From Lentimicrobiaceae bacterium (lineage in GTDB: Bacteria > Bacteroidota > Bacteroidia > Bacteroidales > F082), in NCBI GenBank assembly GCA_018661505.1, contig JABJIE010000072.1, positions 1 through 62,211 on the forward strand: 62,211 bases of DNA. Reading direction: 5' to 3'. Under the pieces are notes generated by a model that made no database searches, was not told the DNA's origin, and worked only from the letters and a program-made list of their open reading frames with translations. Of this stretch, positions 46,901 to 56,518 are shown in pieces. Position numbers and translations under genes: made by a program. Numbering within the stretch: position 1 is the stretch's first letter; every line of letters begins with the position of its first letter.

Positions 46901-48574
46901 TTAATGAAGGTTAGCAGGAAAGTTATCACCTTTCTTCCTTCCAAATAGTAATAATGAATAAAAGAATGCAAATAGTGTAACACCTGCCTGGGTCTCTATG
47001 GTATCATCCGAAAACATTGAGATGAAAATTATTATAAAAAAGATTGTAAAGAAATAATCCTTAAAGCCTCCCAATTTGATTGCAGGGTAGAATAATCCAA
47101 TAATAAAAATAATGAATCCCAAAATACCAAGGGCAACAAATATTCCAAGAAATTGGTTATGAGCATGATACCTATATCTTTCTTCGAGTGCTGAATACAT
47201 GCGATTGAACTCATTATTAAAGGCACTTTCTAGGTCACCTGTACCAACACCAAATATCAAATTTTGTCGAATAATATTAAATGATGCATGAAAATATTCT
47301 ATTCTTTGCATTAATGAACTTCCACTTGGGTTACCGGTTCTTACAAAAACCTCATATCCTTTTATCATTTTAAGGATGCGTGTTCTTAAACCAGGGTTAT
47401 TAATGTAATTGTGATTAGCTGTACCTTGTTCTATATAAGAAATGTCAGCATCGGTTAAGGACATAATACCATCCTTATCCTTGCGTAAATCCTTTGAAGT
47501 AAGATATCTGATTAAAGTTGTATTAATTCTCTGTCCTGTAGATGTCTTTCCGTGATAATCAATATTACTCCTACGATTCCATTCAGTTTTCAATTCTTCG
47601 TAGCAAATATAATAACTGACATACTTCCCATTTTCAATCAGAAGGTCAGCTGTATCATGCAGATACTGATTACCATAAGGCGTAAATACATCTAACTCTG
47701 AATAATTAATTTCTGGAGCAGTTGTTGCATCAATTATCATACTCCTCACCTGTATAAAAAATACCAAAGGAACTATAATCGCTATTCCAAACAAAACCAA
47801 TTTCTGCCATAGGAACATTGTATTGTAAACTCGTATAATTAGATATAAAACCGACAGAACTACAATAATAACAATACTAGTTACCGATTCCAGCAGAAAT
47901 AAGAACGTTACAAACCAAAGCCCCATAAGTATGAATATACCTTTTTGATATAGTTTAAAATTAGAGTCATGTATCGTGAAATATAACATTATAAATGCAG
48001 CAAAACTTACATTTAATCCAAGCCTTATGGGTGATATAAGAATGGATATTTCTCGAATATCAATATAACTACCTGTTAAATAAACCCCAGTTGAAATTAA
48101 TGTACTTACTAAAACAGCCAATGAATATAATAGCAATAGATTACGTAATACCTTATAGCTCAGTTTATGCATGGTAGCAATAACCACTGGTAGCAATATA
48201 AGAGGTAACTTAACTCGTAAATCCTTTAAAGCATAATCAATGTCAGAAGTATAAAGTAAACCTAAGATATGTATCACATAAAGCAAGCAAAATATTAATG
48301 CTGGTTTGTTCCTAAATAAAAGAGTGAACTTATCGATTAGGTTATTGTAAGCCAATGATACAATGTACTTAAATAAATGAAGCGTACCCTTAAATATTCC
48401 TCCAAGATTAAAAAATCTATAGCTAATCCTAAAAGAAAACCCTGACCACAGCCATAAGCCTAAAAGCATAAATTCAGTTATACTCATGGTAAACTTGGAA
48501 AGAGGAATACTTATTGCCAATAATACCAAAGTAATATTGTAAGATGATGAATGAATATTTGTATCTGAGTTCAT
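46901..48574 (-). CDS. O-antigen ligase / polymerase family membrane protein
   Basis: A 557-residue membrane protein with about ten to twelve helices. The long extracytoplasmic loop (about residues 280-440) ends in the LIFGVGTGDLESAF block with later HAHNQFLGIFVALG, the pattern of WaaL/Wzy-type ligases in Bacteroidota. It should join or polymerise undecaprenyl-linked glycans at the outer face of the inner membrane. Acceptor unknown. No glycan cluster surrounds it; the next gene upstream is the S41 protease. Confidence 0.82.
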   Translation of the reverse strand: MNSDTNIHSSSYNITLVLLAISIPLSKFTMSITEFMLLGLWLWSGFSFRISYRFFNLGGIFKGTLHLFKYIVSLAYNNLIDKFTLLFRNKPALIFCLLYVIHILGLLYTSDIDYALKDLRVKLPLILLPVVIATMHKLSYKVLRNLLLLYSLAVLVSTLISTGVYLTGSYIDIREISILISPIRLGLNVSFAAFIMLYFTIHDSNFKLYQKGIFILMGLWFVTFLFLLESVTSIVIIVVLSVLYLIIRVYNTMFLWQKLVLFGIAIIVPLVFFIQVRSMIIDATTAPEINYSELDVFTPYGNQYLHDTADLLIENGKYVSYYICYEELKTEWNRRSNIDYHGKTSTGQRINTTLIRYLTSKDLRKDKDGIMSLTDADISYIEQGTANHNYINNPGLRTRILKMIKGYEVFVRTGNPSGSSLMQRIEYFHASFNIIRQNLIFGVGTGDLESAFNNEFNRMYSALEERYRYHAHNQFLGIFVALGILGFIIFIIGLFYPAIKLGGFKDYFFTIFFIIIFISMFSDDTIETQAGVTLFAFFYSLLLFGRKKGDNFPANLH

Positions 48575-48597
48575 AAAATTATTGATACTGTAATAGA

Positions 48598-50259
48598 CTA
48601 ATATTTATAAGTTCCTGATAAAATTGCCGAGTAAACATCCTTATTTGTGAGTACTCTAATGGCCTCTTCAATTTCTGGATCATTGATTAAGGAGGATTGC
48701 AGTCGTCCACTTTGATAGTAATACCTGGTAATTATCTCCAGTTTGAGCATTTCCTCTATTTCCTTTTTATTTTTATCAATATCCTTCTTTTTTTCTTCAC
48801 TTAAAATTAATGCCAATGTATCAAGAGAATTATTAAGTGCATCTTTATAATCTTCTCTATCTGCGCTTTGCATTAACCTATCAAGCATTATTTCGGTTTC
48901 CGTTCTGTAATCAAACCCTTGTGATCTGGCATAATTCTTAAAATCCTCAAAAACCTCATCTGAAATTACAAATTTATCAGGGTAGGATATTGAATCATTT
49001 TCTAGAACAAATTCATTGGCGAAATTAAAGATATAATTTTGAGCATAAAGATCTCCACTTATCTGACTGAAAGGATCCACTTCGATAGTAATATCCGGTT
49101 CAATTCCTCCCTTATCATATACCATTCTACCTCCTGATGTTTTAAATACATTTAATAATGAGTCTGGTATGCTATTAAGGCTATCTTGCTTAGCTTCCTT
49201 AAAGTAATCGATGGCTTGTATACATCTACCACTTGGTATGTAATATTTAGCTACTGTAAGTTTCATTTTTGAGTTATATGGAAGTTCCAATATATTTTGA
49301 ACCAACCCTTTACCAAATGTTTTTTCACCAATTACTACACCTCTATCCATATCTTGTAATGCACCTGCAACTATCTCAGAGGCTGATGCACTATTACCAT
49401 TAACAAGAACAACCAAAGGAATTTTAGTATTTATTGCATTATTTTTTGTTCTATGAACCGTTGTATTACTCTTAACTTTTCCTTTTGTGGTTACTATTGT
49501 TCTATTTTTTGGTACAAAAATATTTACTATATCTACAGCTTCATTTAATAGTCCACCACCATTTCCCCTCAAATCAAGAACTAATCCTTCGAGAGTATTT
49601 TCAGATGAAAGTTTATTGAATGCTTTTTTAACCTCATTGGCAGATTGAGGATTAAATTGTAATAAATTTATATATCCAATGCTGTTGTTAAGCATGCCAT
49701 AATATGGAATATTCGGTATCTTAATCTTTTCTCTTACGACAGCAAAATCCTCAACAGTAGTATCCCCATAGTGCATTACAGAAATGATAATTTCCGTTCC
49801 AGGTGTACCCTTTAATTTATCACTTATTTCATTACTGGATTTTTTGAATGCTGACTCGCCATTTATGGCAATAATTTTATCGCCGGGCCTAAGTCCGGTT
49901 TTTTGAGCAGGGAATCCTTCGTAAGGCTCAGATATAATTACATAATCCCCTTGTTTTTGGATCATAGATCCAATACCCCCATATTCACCTTTGGTCATCA
50001 ATTCAAAATCCTCACGTCTGGATTCTGGAACATAAACAGTATATGGATCTAACTTCTTCAATAAGGCATCAATGGCTGCAGTATTTAACTCACCCGGATT
50101 TATATCATCAGCATAATTGAGATTTAACTGCCTTAATATATCTGCATATATCTCAAGGTTTTTGGATAACTCGAAATTATTATTTTGCGATAATCCACCG
50201 TTAATAAATGTTATGACTATAATAAATGTTAATAATATTTTATACAATCTTGCTATCAT
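48598..50259 (-). CDS. S41 family C-terminal processing peptidase
   Basis: A 553-residue exported protease with a signal peptide ending near LSQ (residue 24). A PDZ domain lies at about 85-165 (YGGIGSMI, GLRPGDKIIAING) and the peptidase domain at about 185-350. The catalytic serine is in NSASASE (290-295) and the lysine in GEKTFGKG (Lys317). It trims C-termini of exported proteins. The last 120 residues are helical and charged. It is in a group with yidD, rnpA and the DUF481 gene. Confidence 0.94.
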   Translation of the reverse strand: MIARLYKILLTFIIVITFINGGLSQNNNFELSKNLEIYADILRQLNLNYADDINPGELNTAAIDALLKKLDPYTVYVPESRREDFELMTKGEYGGIGSMIQKQGDYVIISEPYEGFPAQKTGLRPGDKIIAINGESAFKKSSNEISDKLKGTPGTEIIISVMHYGDTTVEDFAVVREKIKIPNIPYYGMLNNSIGYINLLQFNPQSANEVKKAFNKLSSENTLEGLVLDLRGNGGGLLNEAVDIVNIFVPKNRTIVTTKGKVKSNTTVHRTKNNAINTKIPLVVLVNGNSASASEIVAGALQDMDRGVVIGEKTFGKGLVQNILELPYNSKMKLTVAKYYIPSGRCIQAIDYFKEAKQDSLNSIPDSLLNVFKTSGGRMVYDKGGIEPDITIEVDPFSQISGDLYAQNYIFNFANEFVLENDSISYPDKFVISDEVFEDFKNYARSQGFDYRTETEIMLDRLMQSADREDYKDALNNSLDTLALILSEEKKKDIDKNKKEIEEMLKLEIITRYYYQSGRLQSSLINDPEIEEAIRVLTNKDVYSAILSGTYKY

Positions 50260-50270
50260 ATGAAATAATT

Positions 50271-50492
50271 TTATGGTACTGGATCATATCCACTGCCACC
50301 CCATGGATTGCAGGATACAATTCTTCTTATCGACATACCTCCACCCTTGAAAGGCCCGTATTTTCTGATCGCTTCAACACTATAGTGGGAGCACGTGGGC
50401 GTATACCGACACGCTTTTCCAATGAAAGGCGACAAGGTATACTGGTATATTCTAATTAAAAATATAAAAAAACTAGCTATTAATTTTGACAT
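50271..50492 (-). CDS. yidD: Membrane protein insertion efficiency factor YidD
   Basis: A 73-residue protein with the full YidD pattern: [39 protein letters not shown] and [12 protein letters not shown]. It aids YidC-dependent membrane insertion, probably at the cytoplasmic side. Its start overlaps the end of rnpA by 20 bases, which implies coupling. The usual neighbours rpmH and yidC are not here. Confidence 0.95.
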   Translation of the reverse strand: MSKLIASFFIFLIRIYQYTLSPFIGKACRYTPTCSHYSVEAIRKYGPFKGGGMSIRRIVSCNPWGGSGYDPVP

Positions 50493-50868
50493 CCTTATCA
50501 GTTAAGCGCTGCAAAATTAGAATTAATTTTTGTTCCATATAGGAACTTTCAACAATAGTTTTTGCAGTGTAAATGAAGGCTATTAGAAGTCTCTTGTCAG
50601 ACTTTTCCTCATAAACACTCAAAATCATATGTTTGCTTTTTCTATAAGCCTCCCTCACTTGACGCTTTATGGCATTTCGTTTTACAGCAGACTTAAAATT
50701 TCTTTTTGAAACAGAAATGAGTACTTGTACATGCGGTTCTTCCGCGCTGTCAACCTCTAACGTTAAAATTCTGAAGGGATATACTAAATCACTTGAACCA
50801 TTGTTAAACAGCCTATTAATCTGCGACTTACTGCACAATCTTTCATCTTTTTTTAAAGTATATCTCAC
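50473..50868 (-). CDS. rnpA: Ribonuclease P protein component
   Basis: A 131-residue basic protein with the RnpA signature [16 protein letters not shown] and the preceding [13 protein letters not shown] strand. It binds the RNase P RNA and aids 5' maturation of tRNAs. The family usually has about 110-130 residues. It overlaps yidD and follows a DUF481 outer membrane protein by 15 bases. No rpmH upstream, which differs from the common rpmH-rnpA pair. Confidence 0.94.
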   Translation of the reverse strand: MRYTLKKDERLCSKSQINRLFNNGSSDLVYPFRILTLEVDSAEEPHVQVLISVSKRNFKSAVKRNAIKRQVREAYRKSKHMILSVYEEKSDKRLLIAFIYTAKTIVESSYMEQKLILILQRLTDKDVKINS

Positions 50869-50883
50869 AAAAATTATTCTTTA

Positions 50884-51948
50884 CTAGTGAAAAGTATAGC
50901 TTATTGTTGTTGCTATTCCATAATCATCTCTGGCAGCATCCACCGAAATAGGTTTACTATCAAAATTATAATAAATGTTTATACCTACATTAAAATCACT
51001 TATTACTTCAACCTTGGCATCCAAGTAATAATTTACTCTGTATCTTCCAGATGTGGTAAAATTTGGATAAGTGTTTACATAGGTCGTTATATTTATCTCT
51101 GGGTCAGTATACTTGTAGTAATGATAGTTAATTCCTAATAAGCCCTCCATATTGTTGGTCACCTCATCATTATCCTTTGACCACTCTCTGTTTGCATTTG
51201 AACCCAAAGATACATAAAGCCTATTGTGGTAATCTTGAATGATGTAATTGATAACTGATACACCTCCTAGTATCCTAAATTTATATCCCAGCTCACTATT
51301 CGAACTTCCTTCTATGTTAAATCCTAGATACCATTTGCGATAAATAAGTCTTTGTATCATCAAATTAGCATCTGACTTATTAGAGTTTATTGAATCCGAT
51401 TGATATGTGGTATTGTCACTCCAACTTAATTCGGCATACGAATGTCTATTTCTATGATTAAGACTTCCAGAGGTAGTTAGGGTTGCAATGTTACTTCCCT
51501 TGCTAAAATTAAAACCAAGACCCAGTGATCCACTTGTTCGCAACCAAAAATTCTTTTTTATGGGATATAACTCAATTATATCTTCTATGAATAGTCTATC
51601 ACTTCCATTTATTAGTATAAGCTTTACATGTCTTTCAATACCACATGTATCAAAACTTCCAAAATATTGTTTACCACCTTTCAATACAACCTGAAAACTC
51701 TTTTCTGATTTGAATGTATTAATCTTATCAACTTGGAATTTTATTGTTCCCATTCCATCCATCTTATATGTAATAATTCCATCGTTGAGCTTCTTAATTT
51801 CTCCTAGCAATATATTTCCGTTAACATGAATTATTGTATCCGTTTTCTGTCCAAATAAATTCATAGATGTCATGAATAAAAATATCACTAGTAATATTTT
51901 CCCAGAAGAATCCTTGTTCATAATGCTAATCATTGTATTTCCTTGCAA
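50884..51948 (-). CDS. DUF481 family outer membrane protein
   Basis: A 354-residue exported protein. The signal is near residues 15-34 (ILLVIFLFMTSMNLFGQ), and starts at 51948, 51933 or 51921 are all possible; the last gives the most compact signal peptide. After a soluble part of about 100 residues with GNILLGEIKKLNDGIITYKMDG, residues about 135-354 alternate as barrel strands with the DUF481 pattern GLGFNFSKGSNIATLTTSGS. Function unknown; DUF481 proteins form outer membrane barrels. Promoter at 51984-52013. Confidence 0.8.
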   Translation of the reverse strand: MQGNTMISIMNKDSSGKILLVIFLFMTSMNLFGQKTDTIIHVNGNILLGEIKKLNDGIITYKMDGMGTIKFQVDKINTFKSEKSFQVVLKGGKQYFGSFDTCGIERHVKLILINGSDRLFIEDIIELYPIKKNFWLRTSGSLGLGFNFSKGSNIATLTTSGSLNHRNRHSYAELSWSDNTTYQSDSINSNKSDANLMIQRLIYRKWYLGFNIEGSSNSELGYKFRILGGVSVINYIIQDYHNRLYVSLGSNANREWSKDNDEVTNNMEGLLGINYHYYKYTDPEINITTYVNTYPNFTTSGRYRVNYYLDAKVEVISDFNVGINIYYNFDSKPISVDAARDDYGIATTISYTFH

Positions 51949-51983
51949 TCGTTTTAGTTAATAAAAAATGAAGATCTAAGATG

Positions 51984-52013
51984 CAAAAATAAATTTATAA
52001 TTCTGTGAACCAA
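51984..52013 (-). promoter_or_regulatory. Promoter of the DUF481-rnpA-yidD group
   Basis: On the minus strand TTG at 52013-52011, a 19 bp spacer and TATTTTTG at 51991-51984, a full consensus match, 35 bases before the start at 51948. Confidence 0.65.
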
Positions 52014-52019
52014 TTTTTT

Positions 52020-52051
52020 TTGATACAATAATGATTATTGGTGTATTTTTG
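52020..52051 (+). promoter_or_regulatory. Promoter of the MFS-GH65-kinase operon
   Basis: TTG at 52020-52022, a 21 bp spacer and TATTTTTG at 52044-52051, a full consensus match, 20 bases before the MFS start codon. It is back to back with the minus-strand promoter, with only 6 bases between the two -33 elements. Confidence 0.7.
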
Positions 52052-52071
52052 GGGACTATTAAAACCGCGCT

Positions 52072-53361
52072 ATGATTAAGAAACCTCGACTTACTTTTTG
52101 GCAAATATGGAACATGAGCTTTGGCTTTCTTGGTATCCAGTTTGGGTTTGCCTTACAAAATGCAAATGCTTCAAGTATACTCCTAACATTTGGAGCAGAT
52201 GTGCATCATTTAAGCTGGTTTTGGTTAGTTGCACCCATAACTGGTATGATAGTGCAGCCAATAATAGGATACTTCAGTGATAAAACATGGAACAGACTTG
52301 GGAGAAGGCGACCATACTTCCTAGCTGGAGCGATATTCACCTCAACTGCTTTGATTCTAATGCCCAATGCACCTCATCTAGCTACCATGATTGCTCCCAT
52401 GTTTATTGGTGGTGGAATGCTAATGATAATGGATGCATCTATGAACATAAGCATGGAACCATTCAGAGCTCTGGTGGCAGATAAATTACCAGAAGAACAG
52501 CATTCGCTAGGTTTTTCAATGCAAACATTGCTAATTGGAATAGGCGCAGTAATAGGCTCTTGGCTACCATATATCCTTGGAAATTGGTTCGGAGTTTCCA
52601 AGGTTGCAGCTGATGGATTTGTTCCAGATAATGTAACATATTCATTTTATTTTGGAGCATTTGTTCTCATATCATCCATAATTTGGACTGTAACTTCTAC
52701 AAATGAATATCCTCCTGAATTTTATGAACAAGATACTGGTGAACAAACGCATGAAGATTCAAAATTTACCATACCGAAAAAAATGTGGCAATTACTTTTG
52801 GTACAATTTTTTTCATGGTTTGCCTTGTTTTCAATGTGGGTGTATACAACTCCAACTGTAGCAGAATACTTCTTTGGCACCTCAAATCCTGATTCACCAG
52901 AGTTCAAGGAAGCTTCAAATTGGGTGGGCATTTTATTTGGTATTTACAATGGAGTTTCTGCTATAATTGCATTATCACTTCCAAAAATAGCTCTCCGGAT
53001 TGGAAGAAAAAGAACTCACGCAATTGCCTTACTTATTGGTGGAGTTTCATTCCTGTCATTTGGACTTATACCTTCATATCAATTACTTGTGATACCAATG
53101 ATTGGAATAGGAATAGCATGGGGCAGCATATTGGCAATGCCATATGCAATGCTAGCAAACTCCCTACCAGCAAAAAAAATGGGAATATTCATGGGATTAT
53201 TCAATATGTCTATTACGATACCTCAAATTGTAAATGGTGTTTTTGGTGGGCTTATTCTTAAATACCTCTTCAATGGAGATCCAATGCTATCAATATATAT
53301 GGCAGGAGTATTTATGATATTTGGTTCACTAAGCACACTTGCTGTAAATGATAAACTTTAA
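52072..53361 (+). CDS. MFS sugar transporter (maltose-type, GPH/SLC45-like)
   Basis: A 429-residue transporter with about twelve helices. The N-terminal PRLTFWQIWNMSFGFLGIQ, the NANASSILLTFGAD segment, and the loop DKTWNRLGRRRPYF (70-83) are typical of maltose/oligosaccharide symporters of Bacteroidota and plant-like SLC45 carriers. It probably imports a disaccharide with a cation. Its neighbour 15 bases downstream is a GH65 phosphorylase fused to beta-phosphoglucomutase, which strongly supports an alpha-glucoside as cargo. The exact sugar is not visible. Confidence 0.87.
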   Translation: MIKKPRLTFWQIWNMSFGFLGIQFGFALQNANASSILLTFGADVHHLSWFWLVAPITGMIVQPIIGYFSDKTWNRLGRRRPYFLAGAIFTSTALILMPNAPHLATMIAPMFIGGGMLMIMDASMNISMEPFRALVADKLPEEQHSLGFSMQTLLIGIGAVIGSWLPYILGNWFGVSKVAADGFVPDNVTYSFYFGAFVLISSIIWTVTSTNEYPPEFYEQDTGEQTHEDSKFTIPKKMWQLLLVQFFSWFALFSMWVYTTPTVAEYFFGTSNPDSPEFKEASNWVGILFGIYNGVSAIIALSLPKIALRIGRKRTHAIALLIGGVSFLSFGLIPSYQLLVIPMIGIGIAWGSILAMPYAMLANSLPAKKMGIFMGLFNMSITIPQIVNGVFGGLILKYLFNGDPMLSIYMAGVFMIFGSLSTLAVNDKL

Positions 53362-53376
53362 ATTATACTTAATATA

Positions 53377-56300
53377 ATGACAAAAAATAAGTTTGAGGCT
53401 GTCGTCTTCGATCTTGATGGAGTTATTACAAAAACTGCTGCTACTCACAGTCGCGCATGGAAGAAAATGTTCGATGAATATTTGATGACTCTAGCAAATG
53501 CAGATGGTAATGAATTTATTGAATTTACCCCCCAAGATTATCTTACATATGTTGATGGGAAACCCAGATATGAAGGTGTAAAATCTTTTCTTGATTCTAG
53601 AAATATATCACTCCCTTATGGAGATCCTAGTGATGGTGGTGAAAAGGATACAATTTGTGGTTTAGGAAATAGAAAAAATGAAGCTTTTAACGAAGTTCTA
53701 GCCAAAGAAGGTGTCGAAGTTTATCCTTCAACTGTGAAATTATTGGAGCAGTTAAAAAGAGATAACATAAGAATTGGTGTTGCCTCATCAAGTAAAAACG
53801 CACAGTCAGTGCTTGAAGCAGCAGGACTGATGCATTTTATTGAAACACGAGTTGATGGTGTTGTTAGTGCTGAAATAGGACTAAATGGTAAACCTGCCCC
53901 CGACATATTTTTAACTGCAGCAAATAATTTAGGTGTTGATCCTAACCTAACAATAGTAGTGGAAGATGCAGTTTCTGGAGTTCAAGCAGGGAAAAATGGA
54001 AATTTCGGATTGGTACTAGGATTGGCTCGTGAAAACAATAATGAAGCATTGAAGGCAAATGGTGCTGATATAGTTCTAAATGATCTTGAAGAAATTTCAA
54101 TTGAAGAAATAAATCAATGGTTTGAAGTGGGAATAGAAAAAGATAACTGGCAATTATCATACAATGACTATAAACCCTCCAAAGAAAAATCAAGAGAAGC
54201 TCTTCTTGCCGTAGGAAATGGATATATGGGAATACGAGGAGCAATGGAAGAAACGATTGCTGGTGAATACAATTACCCAGGCACTTATATTGCTGGACTC
54301 TACAACAGACTTACAACAAAGGTCTCCAACAAAGATATTGTCAATGAAGACTTCGTATGCGCTCCCAATTGGATAAACATAACTTTTAAGATAGATGATG
54401 GTGATTGGATAAACCCGAATAAAATTGTAATTGATAAAATACATAGAGAATTAAACCTAAAATCCGGACTTCTGTCAAGAGTGATGGAAATTACCGATCA
54501 AGAAAACAGAAAAACAAGAATTGAATCATATAGAGTTGGAAGTATGGCTAACCCAAATATGGCAGCCATTAAATATTCAATAACTCCACTAAATTATGAA
54601 GGTAGGATAACAATTTCTAGTATTCTAGATGGCACTGTTATTAATGACGGTGTAAAGCGTTACAGAGATCTAAATCAACAGCATCTCGAAACAGTTAATC
54701 AAGGTGGGGACGAAGGAGTATCCTGGCTTACCGTAAAAACAAATCAATCAGAAATAGAAATAACAGAAGCAGCAAAAATTAAGCTGTATGGAAGTAATTC
54801 ATTCAGCTCTAAAATAGCTACAGATGAAGGTATTGTATATACATATATTGAATGCAATGCGGAACTGAATAATAAACTAACAATTGAAAAATTAGTGTCG
54901 GTTGTTGATAGCAATAATATGGGCGCTAATACTAAAAATAAAGCATTAAACCTTCTTAAGGGATATTCAAGCTTCGATGAAATATTTACCGATAGCAAAA
55001 ATGAATGGTTCCAAATATGGAATAAGGTGGACATCAAAATTTTAGGTGATAGAATATCCCAGAAAATGCTCAGACTACACATATACCATCTTATTGTTAG
55101 TGCATCTCCACACAATAAAAATATTGATGCGGGTATTACAGCAAGGGGGCTGCATGGCGAAGCATACAGGGGTCACATATTCTGGGACGACCTATTCATA
55201 ATGCCCTTTTATGATCTTCACTTTACAGAAACAGCAAGGTCACTTCTTATGTATCGATACAAAAGACTGCAAAAGGCACGCGATTATGCTAAAGAATGCG
55301 GATATCGTGGTGCTATGTTCCCATGGCAAAGTGGTAGTGATGGACGCGAAGAAACACAAATAATTCATTTAAATCCTATTTCTGGAGAATGGGGAGATGA
55401 CTATAGCTCCCTACAAAGGCATGTATCTCTTGCAGTTGCCTACAACATTTACTATTATTTTCATATCACTGATGATGGAGAGTTCATGAATATGTATGGC
55501 GGTGAAATGTACTTTGAAATATGCCGTTTCTGGGAAAGCAAATCAGTGCTTAATAATAAAACAGGAAGATATAGTATTGACAAAGTAATGGGGCCTGATG
55601 AATTCCATGAGAGTTATCCCGATGCACATGAAGGAGGTTTAAAAGATAATGCATACACAAATATTATGGTTGCATGGATGTTTAACAAGGCTTCCAATAT
55701 TTATGATAATTTGGATAATGATGCAAAGGTTAAACTCCAACAAGATATTGGGTTGGATAAAAATGAAATCAAAAAATGGTCAATAATTAGTTCCAAACTA
55801 AACCTTGTTATAAATGATGAAGGTATAATTTCTCAATATGATGGATATTTTGAGCTTAAGGAGTTGAACTGGGATTATTACAGGTCTAAATACGGTGATA
55901 TACACAGAATGGATAGGATCCTCAAGGCAGAAGGTAAATCGGCAGATAACTACAAAGTAGCTAAACAAGCTGATACCTTAATGACTTATTATAACCTAGA
56001 AGATGAAGAAATCAATAATATAATTTCTAATTTGGGATACGACTTACCAAAAGATTATTTGGAGAAGAACCTTCACTACTACCTGAAAAGAACATCGCAT
56101 GGATCAACTTTAAGTCGTGTGGTTCACGCTCAGCTTGCAAACATTATAGATGATAAAAAGCTTAGTTGGAATCTTTACATTGATGCTTTAACATCAGACT
56201 ATAATGACATACAAGGAGGTACAACCGCAGAAGGAATACATGCAGGTGTAATGGCAGGAACAATTATGATTGCAATTACCACTTTTGGAGGTGTTGACTT

Positions 56301-56511
56301 GAGAGGTAAGTTATTGAAAATAAATCCAAATTTACCAAATCATTGGAAGCAGTTATCATTTAATATTACCTTTAAAAAGGTAAATTATCAAATGGAAATT
56401 AGTTCTGAAAAAATTGTAATATACAGTAATAAGACTGTAAATGTAATAGTTAAAAACAAAGAGCTAGAGCTAGTTTGTGATAAAAAAACAGAGTTCTTAA
56501 TAAATAAATAA
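53377..56511 (+). CDS. Fused beta-phosphoglucomutase (HAD) and GH65 disaccharide phosphorylase
   Basis: A 1044-residue bifunctional protein. Residues 1-247 are a HAD phosphomutase of the beta-phosphoglucomutase type: FDLDGVITKT with Asp12/Asp14, ASSS (136-139), Lys172 in GKPAPD, and VVEDAVSG (194-201). Residues about 258-1044 are a complete GH65 domain: LAVGNGYMGIRGAMEE near its start, the general acid Glu742 in GPDEFHE, the phosphate loop TSHGSTLS (906-913), and TAEGIHAGVMAGT. Phosphorolysis of an alpha-glucoside gives beta-glucose 1-phosphate, which the first domain can turn into glucose 6-phosphate. The HAD-GH65 pair resembles proteins I recall from Actinobacteria. Cytoplasmic; sugar specificity unknown. 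Confidence 0.92.
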   Translation: MTKNKFEAVVFDLDGVITKTAATHSRAWKKMFDEYLMTLANADGNEFIEFTPQDYLTYVDGKPRYEGVKSFLDSRNISLPYGDPSDGGEKDTICGLGNRKNEAFNEVLAKEGVEVYPSTVKLLEQLKRDNIRIGVASSSKNAQSVLEAAGLMHFIETRVDGVVSAEIGLNGKPAPDIFLTAANNLGVDPNLTIVVEDAVSGVQAGKNGNFGLVLGLARENNNEALKANGADIVLNDLEEISIEEINQWFEVGIEKDNWQLSYNDYKPSKEKSREALLAVGNGYMGIRGAMEETIAGEYNYPGTYIAGLYNRLTTKVSNKDIVNEDFVCAPNWINITFKIDDGDWINPNKIVIDKIHRELNLKSGLLSRVMEITDQENRKTRIESYRVGSMANPNMAAIKYSITPLNYEGRITISSILDGTVINDGVKRYRDLNQQHLETVNQGGDEGVSWLTVKTNQSEIEITEAAKIKLYGSNSFSSKIATDEGIVYTYIECNAELNNKLTIEKLVSVVDSNNMGANTKNKALNLLKGYSSFDEIFTDSKNEWFQIWNKVDIKILGDRISQKMLRLHIYHLIVSASPHNKNIDAGITARGLHGEAYRGHIFWDDLFIMPFYDLHFTETARSLLMYRYKRLQKARDYAKECGYRGAMFPWQSGSDGREETQIIHLNPISGEWGDDYSSLQRHVSLAVAYNIYYYFHITDDGEFMNMYGGEMYFEICRFWESKSVLNNKTGRYSIDKVMGPDEFHESYPDAHEGGLKDNAYTNIMVAWMFNKASNIYDNLDNDAKVKLQQDIGLDKNEIKKWSIISSKLNLVINDEGIISQYDGYFELKELNWDYYRSKYGDIHRMDRILKAEGKSADNYKVAKQADTLMTYYNLEDEEINNIISNLGYDLPKDYLEKNLHYYLKRTSHGSTLSRVVHAQLANIIDDKKLSWNLYIDALTSDYNDIQGGTTAEGIHAGVMAGTIMIAITTFGGVDLRGKLLKINPNLPNHWKQLSFNITFKKVNYQMEISSEKIVIYSNKTVNVIVKNKELELVCDKKTEFLINK

Positions 56512-56518
56512 ACCTACC

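Noticed and set aside
46901-51948. Surface polysaccharide gene cluster around the O-antigen ligase
   Set aside because: Neighbours are a protease, yidD, rnpA and cytidine deaminase; no sugar nucleotide or other glycosyltransferase genes accompany it.
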